From Strigamia acuminata (lineage: Eukaryota > Arthropoda > Chilopoda > Geophilomorpha > Linotaeniidae), in contig OX442321.1 in NCBI GenBank assembly GCA_949358305.1, forward strand, positions 1,488,001 to 1,552,000: DNA of 64,000 nucleotides, in the 5' to 3' direction. The translations under genes were made by a program, and so were the position numbers. Position 1 is the stretch's first letter, and each line of letters opens with the position of its first letter. Below are positions 44,588 through 55,697 of this stretch, in pieces. Below the pieces are notes generated by a model, which was not told where the DNA came from, did no database searches, and saw only the letters and a program-made list of their open reading frames with translations.

Positions 44588-44711
44588 AAATAGAAAAGTT
44601 TATAAGATTAGAGGTAGAAGAAATAATAGATTTTTTTTAGAAGTGAGAGAGATAGTAAGGAATTATATGAAAAATTTAAGTATTTAACTTTCAACTTTCT
44701 TAGAAATTTGA

Positions 44712-45202
44712 GTGACCGGCAAGCAGCCGGATAACACACACAACAGGGCAACAAGTCCCGGCAGACCATTTTTGGCATTTTTGTCAGACGAAAACACATT
44801 CATCGTGACCACATTTATAAGATTTTTTAGATTAATGAAAAGCGATGAAGGCTCTGCCTACAAGATCTTGGACGACGTTTTGGACAAAGTATCTAATCCT
44901 TTTTTTTTATATTTAATAAAAATAAATTAATGAAAATTTTTTTACACAGATTTCTTATGCAAACTGCACAAATGATCTTAAGAAGCGTTTCAACGAATTG
45001 CTAGGTGGCATAAACGGGAACAAAATGCCCAATATGAATAAGCATTGCTTTTGATTTCATGTATGAATTATTTGATTTATTTAGAACAAATTTTTTTTTA
45101 ATTTCTTAAATTTTATTTCTTTTTTATTATCAGTGTCAAGGATTGGGTTTAGCTATAAAAGATCTTAAAGACCACGGTGGTGGTGGTGGTGATCCGAATT
45201 AG
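44712..45202 (+). CDS. KKRFNQLL-family block C copy 2
   Basis: Exon 1 44712-44888 (ATSPGRPFLAFLSDENTFIV ... KILDDVLDK) and exon 2 44950-45054 (ISYANCTNDLKKRFNELLGG ... NKHCF, stop) are joined in phase 0 by a 61-nt intron (GTATCT...TTTTACACAG). The exon 1 frame opens with GTG after a stop; the first ATG in frame is 44835, so the true start or upstream exon is unclear. A later exon 45134-45202 (CQGLGLAIKDLKDHGGGGGD, PN, stop; acceptor TTATTATCAG) would serve an alternative transcript. Poly(A) signal AATAATAAAGCATG near 45220. Exon 2 is shorter than the 48-codon form in blocks B and E owing to an early stop. Confidence 0.45.
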
Positions 45203-47010
45203 TACATTCCATTCCGTTAATAATAAAGCATGATGTAATTATTTATCACAAGTTTTTTAGAATAATAATTATATTGATAAGTTTACTGTTTTTTCTATTA
45301 ATAAGGAAATAGTCTTTTGATAAATTATATTTCACACATTAAAACACCATGTGGAAATAAAAATTCAAAACACGTGTCCATCCATGTAAATATTAAAGCA
45401 GCGTGTTTCAACTGGCAATAAATCAGTGCTGGACTGGGAAGAAATTTAGCACCGGGAAATTGGTGAATTTCTCGAAATGTTTCCAGAACCCGCGAATGAA
45501 AGTCCAGATTATATCAGAAACATGTTGATTGATACGTTCGGGCCACAGGAAAATCTGGGCCAGTCCAGCATTGGGGTTTTGTATCAGAAAGGCAATAGTA
45601 GAACAAGTTATTAATATTGAACAAGAAATATAAATACAAAGAGAAAGACAGTCGGAAGGTTAGCCCAACCAGTTTTAAAGAAATAATAATTGTTGAAAGA
45701 TTGTTTTTTTCTGTCCACGTATCAGAGAATATCAGAGAATTGCTTTTACCAATCGTACAAACATAAACACCTAAATAGAGATGGATTTTTTTAACTTCAT
45801 AAAAGACTGCCATTGGCTGAAATTATCACAAACAATATAAAGAAGTTGAAATTAAGAAATAATTTAACTTGATTGCAGTTGCCAAAGTTGCTAGCTATTC
45901 TATGGCAACCCAACACAAGCAGTCAGAATAGTTAAGAGAAAGAGATATAAGGATTCCAATAAAAGACAATAAAAAGTTGGATATTAACCAATCTCAACAC
46001 ACAAGAAACGAAAACAACTTTCCACCATGTTGTTTTACAACATCAAAAAAATTTTCTTGCATTCATAAATCCTTTGTGAATTTTTGCAGAAAGTCTTTTT
46101 GGAAAAAGTGAAAGCTGCTCAAAGGTTGACAAATATTTTAGTTTAGCACTAGAAGGGTTAGACTGGTCAAAAGGACCAGAACATCACATGAATCAGCAAA
46201 CGTGGCATTTTTCTTATAAATATGTTCCATGAGTTGGTTGACCTCATTTTGCAACATCACTGCCAGATGTTCCACATTAGAGAGACTGTATTCGCTGCCA
46301 TGCAAATTCTGTATTCTGCAAAGTCGTCGTACGCCTGGAGTGAGTTCAGAGAGAAATGAATCAAGCGAAAAAATTGCAAGTTAACAAATTGCCAAGAATA
46401 AACTAGTCCTCAAAATTCTAATCAAAATAAGAAAAGAAAACCTGCAATTAACCGATTGGAAAACAACCGAATGCATGCAGAATAAAGCTCAACGCCACAT
46501 TGCTTATTCTTACATTTTTCTTTGTGCCAATTGACGCAGGAAAAGTTGAGTTTGAGTTTCATTTCTAACAAACAACTGCTAAGTGACAGAAAAATTGCCA
46601 TAAAGCAGGAGACAAGCATTAGTGGCAATTCCCTTGTCAATACGTAAACAAAACGTTGATGAAGTTTCACAAGTAAACTCAAGGCCTATTCTATTCACAA
46701 ATGCCCACACTCAATGTGGGATAAGCTAATTTGAAATTCGACAGAAAATGGAATAACGAGTCAAAATTAGCTCAAATCAAACCAAAATCCAACCGATCTT
46801 ACTCCAGTTCCTTGGTTATAGGTTGTATTTGGAGGCGAAATAAACAAAAATGAATGAATGCCATTTTGGTGAAAAATAGAATGAAAACTCGCGATACCAC
46901 ATCAGCAGAAAACGAGAAAAAAACACATTAAATTCTGTTACAGACAAAATATGAACTAAAATCAAACCGTCGGATAAAAAGCCAAACCTAATCCTTTGGT
47001 TTTGCATCTT
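45175..47010. repeat. Segmental duplication, copy 1 (partner 48370-50035)
   Basis: Starts after the block C poly(A) region and runs through shared landmarks: a GGACTGG module, GTTGAAATTAAGAAATAATT, CTGCCATGCAAATTCTG, AAAACCGTCGGATAAAAAG. No intact gene is visible; the small ORFs on the minus strand here and in the partner are parallel shadows. Confidence 0.8.
45427..45614 (+). repeat. GGACTGG inverted-repeat module with ORF MFPEPANESPDY
   Basis: TGCTGGACTGGG at 45427 is mirrored by GGGCCAGTCCAGCATTGG near 45553-45570, giving MITE-like ends. Between them a 45-codon ORF starts at 45477 (MFPEPANESPDYIRNMLI) and stops at 45614. The same ORF is open at 53188 and frameshifted at 48661. Confidence 0.5.
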
Positions 47011-47224
47011 TATTTAAAATAAACAAAAGCAAGAATCCCTCCCGAAGTGTATCCTCTTTTCTCAGGTGTTTAGTCAATACAAAAATCCAACATACCCGAC
47101 GACACCTAGTTAATTAATTCCTAGTGATTAATTTCGATTCAGCAATGGCAGATGTGTAGGATTTTTTTGAGGGGTTTTATTTTACTTTACCCAAGCATTC
47201 AAATGTGATGTGATGTGATAGTTC

Positions 47225-48306
47225 GACAGGTGGGTAGGAAGGAATAATAGATTTTTTTTAGAAGTGAGAGAGATAGTAAGGAATTATACGAAAAATTTAA
47301 GTATTTAATTTTAAACTCTCTTAGAAATTCGTGTGACCGGGCAAGCAGCCGACCAATCACAGACAGACCAAGCACCACTGACAGAGTCACTTCACCGATT
47401 GTCACCGGGTGTGACAGGGCAACGAGTCCCGGCAGACCGTTTTCGTAACAACGTTTCAAAATTTTTTTCAATTAGTGAACAACGATGAAGGGGCTGCTCA
47501 CAAAATTCTGAACGACATTTTGGACAAAGTATCTAATATTTAATAAAAAGATTTTTAAGATTTTTAAGATTTTTAAGATTTTTAAGATTTTTAAGATTTT
47601 TAAGATTTTTAAGATTTTTAAGATTTTTAAGATTTTTAAGATTTTTTAAGATTTTTTGAGATGTTTAAGATTAGACAAAGTATTTAATCCTTTTTTTGTA
47701 TATTTAATAAAAATAAATTAATGAAAATTTTTTCACACAGATTTCGTATGCAAACTGCACAAACCATCTTAAGAAACGGTTCAACCAATTGTTAGCTGGT
47801 ATAAACGGCAACAAAATGACCAATTTGGATAAGGACGTAAGAAATTTCTTTACCTACAAACGAGAAAAGGGTTTTCGATTTCGATTTGATGTCGACAGTG
47901 AGAGTGACTACGAGTGAACGACGAGAAGAAGAAGAAAATTAAGCAAAAATTGTCAAAAATTAAATTTTTGATTTTTTGGGGACAAAAATTTTATTAGTTT
48001 ATCGTATCATGTTTCTTTTATTTAATGTATAGTTTTATTTATTCTGCAGGTTAAGAATAAATAAGTTTGTTTATTTAAAGAAAGTAAAGTTTCTTCATTA
48101 GATTTTCACATTGTATGTGAAAAATTAGAAATTTGTGACCTAAAGCCCAGTATCTTGTTAGATTCCCGGAGATGGTGTCTACAGATAGACGTGAGCTAGG
48201 TTTCGCTCTGGACGACGGGGCGCGTCTTTTAATTTTATTTCTTTTTTATTATTAGTTTCAAGGATTGGGTTTAGCTATTAACGACTTAAAGACCAATGGA
48301 AACTAA
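47225..48306 (+). pseudogene. KKRFNQLL-family block D
   Basis: Exon 1 has lost about 30 bp after GRPFS, leaving TTFQNFFQLVNNDEGAAHKI and LNDILDK up to GTATCT; the intron is expanded by a 9-bp repeat. Exon 2, 47741-47917, is intact and the longest (ISYANCTNHLKKRFNQLLAG ... FRFDVDSESDYE, stop, 58 residues), apparently continuous where block B has a 51-nt intron. A second last exon 48256-48306 (FQGLGLAINDLKTNGN) and a poly(A) signal near 48418 follow. Confidence 0.5.
47540..47690. repeat. 9-bp satellite AGATTTTTA
   Basis: About 13 units of AGATTTTTA inserted in the block D intron, replacing the short poly-T intron found in other copies. Confidence 0.9.
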
Positions 48307-48369
48307 TCTGGACGGAAAAGCTTCCAACAGGGCGTTTAGAAAAGCATTTATATGACTTCTACCGATGGT

Positions 48370-50035
48370 GTTGATGGTGATCCACAATAGTACATTCCGT
48401 TCATTAGAAACCACCGTTAATAATAAAGCATTATGTAATTAGTTATCACAAGTTTTTTAGAATAATAATTATATTGATAAGTTGACTGTTTTTTCTCTTA
48501 ATAAGGAAATAGTCTTTTGATTAATTATATTTCACAAATTAAACGACCACAAGGAATTACAAATGCAATTCAACAATCCATTCGGCGTGTTTTAACTGGC
48601 AATAAATCAGTGCTGGACTGGGAAGAAATTTAGCACCTGGAAATCGGTGAATTTCTCAAAATGTTTCCAGAACCCACGAATGAAAGTCCAGTTTATACAA
48701 GAAACACGTTGATTGCTTGCTATGTTCGGACCACAGGGAAATCTGGGCCAGTCCAGCATTGGGGTTTTGTATCGGAAAGGCAATAGTAGAACAAGTTATT
48801 AATATTGAACAAGAAATATAAATACAAAGAGAAAGACAGTCGGAAGTTTTTAAGGAATGAAAATTGTTGAAAGATTGTTTTTTTCTGTCCAAGTATCAGA
48901 GAATTGCTTTTACCGATAAAAGATTTTACAATTGGCACATATGTCCCTAAACGGAGATGGAGTTTTTTATCATCATAAAACAGTGCCATTAGCTGAAATT
49001 ATCACAAACAATATGAAGAAGTTGAAATTAAGAAATAATTTAACTTCATTGCAGTTGCCAAAGATGCTATAGCTATTCTATGGCAACCCAACACAAGCAC
49101 AGTCAGAATAGTTAAGAAAGAGAGATAAAAGGGTTTCAATAGAAAACAATAAAAAGTTGGATATTAACCAAACTCAACACAAGAAACGAAAACAACTTGT
49201 TTTCCAACAGCAAAAAAATTTTCTTGCATTTGTAAATCTTTTGAGAATTTTTGCAACATCATTGCCAGATGTTCCGCATTAGAGAGAGACTGTGTTCGCT
49301 GCCATGCAAATTCTGCATTCTGCAAAGTCGTCGTACGCCTGGAGTGAGTTCAGAGAGAAATGAATCAAGTGAAAAAATTGCAAGTTAACAAATTGCCAAG
49401 AATAAATCACACCTCAAAATTCTAATCAAAATTAGAGAAGAAACATGCAATTAAACGATTGGAAAATTAACCACCAAATGCATGCAGAATAAAGCTCAAC
49501 GCCACATTGCTTGTTCTTACATTTTTCGTTACTTTGTGCCAATTGACACGGGAAAAGTTGAGTTTGAGTTTCTTTTCTAACAAACAACTGCTAATTAGCA
49601 CTTAAGTGACAGAAAAATTGCCATAAAGCAGGAGACAAGCATTAGTGGCAATTCTCGTTTTCAATACGTAAACAAAACGTTGATGGAGGTTCACAAGTAG
49701 ACTCAAGGCCTATTCTGTTCACAAATGTCCACACTCAATGTGGGATAAGCTAATTTGCAATCCAACAGAAAATGGAATAACGAGTCAAAATTAGCTCAAA
49801 TCAAACCAAAATCCAACCGATCTTAATCTAGTTACTTCGTTATAGGTTGTATTTGGAGGCGAAATAAACAAAAATGAACGAATGCCATTTTGGTCAAAAA
49901 TAGAATGAAAACTCGCGATACCACATCAGCGGAAAAAGAGAGAAAAACACATTAAATTCTGCCACAGACAAAATATGAACTAAAATCAAACCGTCGGATA
50001 AAAAGCCAAACCTAATCCTTTGGTTTTGCATCTTT
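48370..50035. repeat. Segmental duplication, copy 2
   Basis: Partner of 45175-47010 with scattered substitutions and small indels. Includes a GGACTGG module whose ORF (from 48661) is frameshifted after MFPEPTNESP. Confidence 0.8.
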
Positions 50036-52200
50036 CTCATCATGAAAAAGCACGGAAAATCAAACGACCAAACGACAAAATGGAATGAAAAAGAACACAA
50101 ACACGAGCTGTGCTGTCGCTAAGCGAAGGGAAAGCATCACCATTGTTTGGAATCAACGTCAACTAACTGCATCATTCTCCCGTTAATAATAATTTTTGCC
50201 ACCAGAGCGACTCTGCAACTCACAAGTCAGTGTCAGAAACCGTCGGATAAAAAAAATTAAATAATAAAAAATTTAAAAAATTAAGTGTCACCTCTCTTTT
50301 GGCGAAATGTCACCTGCGGCCGACTCGATATTCTTCGATATTTTTCAATTTTTTTTATTAAATTCCGGCAAAAATGGAGAAATAACGCGATTTTTATCGT
50401 GTAAACGGTATCGGAATTTGAATTAAACGTGAATTTGAATTTCTTCGTTATTTTTGCTGGAAATAAAGAAAAACGTTACAAAGTGCCTTCGTTGGGAAAT
50501 CATGTGCTTGTGAGCTCTGACAAGTGAGTACTGACACCAAATGGACATCAAATTAACAAAATTTTGATTCCATTTGATTTTGTTTTTATTTTCACTTAAT
50601 GTATTCCATTTTTATCTGACATTTATAATATACCTCGTGTTAGTTTCTTCACTTTGATTAGTTACAGCAACATTATCTTGGTTAATATCGTTCATTGTAT
50701 CAAGAATGAATATGGGTGAGTGGTTGGTTCTTTTCACTATAGTTTCTGATTATTTTCCTTGGCTAGGCTTGTAACTTCTGTCACATGATATTTTCATTTC
50801 CTACAAGTGAAACCCAGGATATCGGGTAATTCCTCGATTTGTGTTCAAGATGTTGGGAAAACCCTGCAGAACAAATTCTTACAAGTCAAGATTTAATTAA
50901 AATCCTTCCTTCGGTGGCCACCGAAGAGCAATTTTAATTTATTATTATTTGCATTCGTTTTTACAGAAAATATTCTGCCATATTTCACTTTGCAAAGCAC
51001 AATTTGACACGGGATTTCTCTTGCAACAAGATCAAGCTTGTTGTGAGAATCATCTTACTGCTACAGACAGCTAGTAGCGGGACCATAGCCAGGTTTGAGC
51101 TAGTCAAACCACCGTGAATTTTGAGAGAAGCCATTGATTCGGATATTAATCCGATCATCAGTGAAAGAAGGAATTTATTCGGATATTAGTCCGATCATCA
51201 GTGAAAGAAGGAATTTATTCGGATATTAGTCCGATCATCAGTGAAAGAAAAGAAGCAACAGATTCGGATAATAGTCCGTTCACCGAGTAGAAGAGAGCCA
51301 CGAATTCGCCATCAAACGACGAGAAGATTTCATAAGTTATTAAGTTTTATTACCAAGTTTATCCATTTATTATGTATCTTTACCAGAATTATTTTGAACC
51401 CAGAATAAATAATTGTGAAGTGTATTTATTGGATTTTCACCCTTTAAATTGGTGGATTTGAGAAATAATCAAATCAATCAATTTCATTAATTAACATAAA
51501 GTTAGTTAGTTTAGTTGGTTAGTTTAAAATATTTTTGAATTCAAAGTATAAGACCTGGTGAGGCATCAGTGTTTTGGAGCTTTAATTTTAGTTATAGTAG
51601 GTTTAGTAAGATTAAAGTCCAGGATCACTACAGATTTAGCAGCTCAAGGTGTTTCACTACTGACGTTTTACTCCAGTTCACATTCCCTTTAATGTGTCAT
51701 TTATTAACTATTTTGTATTTCTTGATTCAATAATGTTTTGCATTTTCTATTTGCTTTCATTAATTTTTATTATAATATCTTAGTGTCATTTATTTGTTAT
51801 TTTTATTGTGTATTCAAATAAAAAAAAAATATTTCATTTTAGTTCAAGTTGCTACATTTTTTATGGCTTGGAAAAATAAGAAAAATTAGTTTTATAAACG
51901 TTGCCAGGGCAACGGGTCCGGGAGTAATGTGGGTGGCAGGAAGCATTTCCTGCCACCAAGGAGGAAAAGAGGTTTTTCTTCAGTCTGAAAAATATCACTG
52001 AACTGAAAAATCACAAAGAATTACTCCTGGAAAAGTATTATTTTACTTAAAGTAATTTGTGATTCTGGCTCCTTGTATTGGGCTCATTCTTGCAACACTG
52101 CACAAGTGTTGCGAGATTCCTCTTACCATTGAAATATCAGTGGCGGGATTTTATTCTTGCTATTACACAACTGTAATAGTGGGATTTCTATAGACACTTC
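50036..52200. other. No recognisable gene; mixed repeats
   Basis: Contains a 40-bp triplicate (51141-51260), an RFX X-box-like GTTGCCAGGGCAAC at 51900-51913 and a stem-loop at 51933-51956 (GTGGCAGGAA / TTCCTGCCAC). No ORF can be supported. Short words near 51640 match 42040, hinting at old transposon sequence. Confidence 0.4.
51141..51260. repeat. 40-bp tandem triplicate
   Basis: Three copies of a unit beginning GGATATTAGTCCGATCATCA, the first with one substitution. The unit contains a short inverted repeat CGGATATTAGTCCG. Confidence 0.9.
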
Positions 52201-52255
52201 ATGGCACTCTTCCAGTGAGAAATGACAACATCAGACGTCCATTAACAACAGCAAA

Positions 52256-52357
52256 ATGGAATCAACAACCATGTCCGAGTTTGAAAAAATCACTGAATCG
52301 ACATACATCAATCCGTGGGTTGCTTGCTATGCAGCAACTTTACAACACTTATCATAA
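52256..52357 (+). pseudogene. Micropeptide copy with deleted membrane span
   Basis: MESTTMSEFEKITESTYINP then WVACYAATLQHLS and stop. The hydrophobic segment LIFVLxxI is deleted, so the product would not span a membrane. Confidence 0.6.
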
Positions 52358-52419
52358 AAATACAAATAAATAGAAATAGAAAAGTTTATAAGATTAGAAG
52401 AAGAAGAAATAATAGATTT

Positions 52420-52911
52420 TTTTTAGAAGTGAGAGAGATAGTAAGGAATTATAGGAAGAATTTAAGTATTTAATTTTCAACTGTCTTAGAAATTCGAGTG
52501 ACACACACACAACAGACAGAGCAAGTTCATCGATTTTAACCGGTTGCGACAGGGCAACAAGTCCTGGCAGACCGTTTTTGGCATTTTCGTCACAAGAAAA
52601 CACATTCATCGTGACTACATTTTTTAGATTTTTAAATTAATAAAAAACGATGAAGGCGCTGCCTACAAGATTTTAGAGGACGTTTTGGACAAAGTATCTA
52701 ATTCTTTTTTTTATATTTAATAAAAATAAATTAATGAAAATTTTTTCATCGCAAACACACAGAACAGATTACACACGCAACTTGGATGAACGACTTAAAA
52801 AAAAGATTCAACCAACTGTTAGCGGGCATAAACGGCAACAAACTGAATGAATTGCAAAAAGACGCAAGAAACTTCTTCAATTACAAAAGACAAATTGAAT
52901 TTCGGTTTGAT
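52420..52911 (+). pseudogene. KKRFNQLL-family block E
   Basis: Exon 1 is frameshifted after SSQENTFIVTTF, but exon 2 52768-52911 is intact with exactly 48 codons (ITHATWMNDLKKRFNQLLAG ... FRFD) and donor GTATGA, matching block B. No downstream terminal exon was found before the 3' flank. Confidence 0.5.
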
Positions 52912-53149
52912 GTATGAATTTGCACATTTGTATGTAATTAGTTATCACAAGTTTTTTAGAATAATAATTATATTGATAATTTTACTGTTTTTTCTTCTTT
53001 ATAAGGAAATAGTCTTTTGATTAATTAAGTGTAATTACGAGTCATATTAAAATTATATTTCACACATTAAAAGACCATGTAGAAGTTAAAATTCAAAACA
53101 CGTGTCCATCCGTGTAAATATTAAAGCAGCGTGTTTCAACTGGACTGGG

Positions 53150-53325
53150 AAGAAATTTAGCACCGGGAAATCGGTGAATTTCTCGAAATGTTTCCAGAAC
53201 CCGCGAATGAAAGTCCAGATTATACCAGAAACATGTTGATTGCTATGTTCGGGCCACAGGGAAATCTGGGCCAGTCCAGCATTGGGGTTTTGTATCGGAA
53301 AGGCAATAGTAGAACAAGTTACTAA
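53150..53325 (+). repeat. GGACTGG module with intact 45-codon ORF
   Basis: Same structure as 45427-45614; ORF 53188-53325 begins MFPEPANESPDYTRNMLIAM and ends RTSY. Downstream, a plus-strand frame (53404-53628, with RIAFTVKRFYNWHKH) matches the second exon of the 36690 ORF. Confidence 0.5.
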
Positions 53326-54375
53326 TATTGAACAAGAAATATAAATGCAAACAGAAAGACAGTCGGAAGGTTAGCCCAAGAAGTTTTAAAGGAATGAAAA
53401 CTGTTGAAAGATTGTTTTTTTCTGTCCACGTATCAAAGAATTGCTTTTACCGTTAAAAGATTTTACAATTGGCACAAACATAGACTGCCATTGGCTGAAA
53501 TTATCACAAACAATAGGAAGAAGTTGAAATTAAGAAATAATTTAACTTCATTGCAGATGCCAAAGATGCCAGCTATTCTATGGCAACCCAACACAAGCAC
53601 AGTCAGAATAGTTAAGAAAAAGAGATAAAAGGATTTCAAGGAGACAATAAAAAATTCGATATTAACCAAACTCAACACAAGAAACGAAAACAACTTTCCA
53701 CCATGTTGTTGTTTTCCAACAGCAAAAAAATTTTCTTGCATTTGTAAATCTCTTGAGAATTTTTGCAACTCCGAAGAAAGTTATTTTGAAAAAAGTGAAA
53801 GCTTCTCAAAGGTTGACAAATATTTTAGTTTAGCACTAGAAGGACTAGACTGGTCAAAATGTCAATAAACCCAATGTGTTTCCAAAAGTGTTTTACATCA
53901 TGAACGATGACTGATGAATATGTTCCATGGGTCATCCAAAAAAAGGTGACTGGTTCAATCTTAAATGGATTTTGCTGATTTTCAGCCATGTGAATAGAGC
54001 AATCAGATGAGTTATTTTTCTTTGCAATTTTATTATTGCTATTGGGAAAATCGTGATTTTTTGCCTTAAAGTGGCATAGGATACCTCAAACAAACGATAT
54101 TAAATTCTGTACGAAAAATATATATTTGGTTCTGCTCAAATTCGAATCAAGATTAGGCCTAAAATGGAATCAAATCGAACAAAACAAATTTTGTTTTTCA
54201 AACCAGACTTTGAAAAACCACCAAAAAGCACAAAAAAGCTCCCAAAGGCGTATAAAATAATATTCTCGCCAAATAAATACTCAACCGACACGTAACTGAA
54301 GAAATACAGAAGAAAATACGTTTCGAACTAGGCCCATACTAGGCCTAAAATGACACCAAACAATTGCAAAGGAGC

Positions 54376-54379
54376 ATAT
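54376..54379. repeat. Target site duplication ATAT (left)
   Basis: ATAT immediately before the 5' LTR; repeated at 61692-61695 after the 3' LTR. Confidence 0.8.
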
Positions 54380-54917
54380 TGTTACGAGCGCAGACCTCGC
54401 TGTACGACAGCGGGCCTAAACGCTCTGTTTAGAGAATTAATTCTGAAAGCTCTCACTAGGCACACTGGAGTTTCCAAATCCGCTCACCAGTTGTCACTGT
54501 GTTAATTATGCACAGGGCAACTGGACTAATCAATCAAGTAGAGCGGGGGTGGACCCAGAGTTTACCTAGTGAGCTAAGTGGGTTTGAGAGAGCAGAAATG
54601 TTCTGAGCCTCAAACAGTTAACATGGTAAGTAAAGGCTTCTGTGGACCAGCGCACACAGCGCTTGGTCCCACCCCGCCTTTTCCAAATTCATAGAGATAT
54701 AATTTGATTATCATTCTTGCTTTCTTGCTTTATGTTTATGTAAAATAAAGGATTATGTTTATCATTTGATTTTGTTAAGTTTGTAATAAATCCCATAGAA
54801 TAAAAGAGATTTATTTAAATGATAAATCAGTTCTCTCAATCATTTCACCTAGGGGATTTCAAGGTCTTTGCTAAATTAATTAGCATTTGTTATGTGTGTG
54901 GATCACCCCAACTCACA
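54380..54917 (+). repeat. 5' LTR (538 bp)
   Basis: Begins TGTTACGAGC and ends CAACTCACA. By eye it differs from the 3' LTR only by a 9-bp addition (TTAATTATG near 54500) and loss of the last 7 bp (CGTAACA), probably between ACA direct repeats. Contains AATAAA for polyadenylation. Confidence 0.93.
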
Positions 54918-54920
54918 AAG

Positions 54921-54932
54921 TGGTGGAGATGC
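54921..54932 (+). other. Primer binding site, probably tRNA-Ala
   Basis: TGGTGGAGATGC, 3 bp after the LTR end, is complementary to the 3' end ...GCATCTCCACCA of animal tRNA-Ala. 12-nt match judged from memory of that tRNA end. Confidence 0.6.
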
Positions 54933-55697
54933 GGATTTAAAAGACCCTGTATAATTGCTTTATTTAAGAGCTAAAATGTTAGTAAAAATCTGGAATTTTG
55001 TGTAAAATAGTTTGAAATTTGGCCCTGAAAATGAGTAAGGTTGAAAATACAAATTGGCTATAATATTATCAGATTTGAAAGCAAATAAAGAGACTTCTGA
55101 AAATCAATTTGGGTGTGAAAAATTGAGATTGGGAATGAATATTTAATTATCTTGTGAAAAAAGTGTTGAATATTTAATTATCTTGTGTAAAAGTGTTGAA
55201 TATTTAAGTGTTTTGAGTTGAAACTGAGCATGAATGTTAAATGAGTTTGCATGTTACTGAATATTTAATTAGTTGAAAACAATTAAACAGTATTTTAGAA
55301 TTAAAGCCTAGTTTTAATGATGAATCATTTTAGGGTTATAAATATTTTGAATAATTTTAAGAATTGTAAATAGTTTTAAACAATTTTAACTTATGCACAG
55401 TTATAAGTAATAATATTATGAATTATTTTCTTTTTTCCCTAGCATGGTGAAAGTGTTTTAGTGATTAGTGTTTCACAGGTGAGGTGAATTTGTGTTTTGT
55501 GAGTGTGTGCCTTCTATAGTTGGAGTGGATCCATATTGAAGCTGGATCCTTCAAATATAACATTTCGCAAGAAATCATCAAGTATAATTGCGGAAGACAG
55601 AGAGCGACACTACACATTAACAACAGAATTCAAGTCTGATGAACATTTGGATAGTGAGATAGAACCAGAGGATAGTGAACCTCTAGAAGAAGTCAAG

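Larger units (their letters stand above)
43064..44669 (+). repeat. 254-bp tandem array, six full units plus a partial seventh
   Basis: Units end at the TAG codons 43317, 43571, 43825, 44079, 44333 and 44587, spacing exactly 254 bp. Sequence identity between units is nearly complete; units 5 and 6 share a T-to-C change (AGACTTTTTT). Each unit carries a splice-acceptor-like ATTTTTTTAG/AAGTGAGAGAG, a micropeptide ORF and its stop. The last partial unit switches into the KKRFNQLL block C. Identity implies recent amplification or gene conversion; a collapsed or expanded assembly is also possible. Confidence 0.95.

Noticed and set aside
55503-55697. 65-residue extension of Gag
   Set aside because: Starts from GTG and lies before a well-placed ATG at 55698; eukaryotic initiation at GTG is unlikely.
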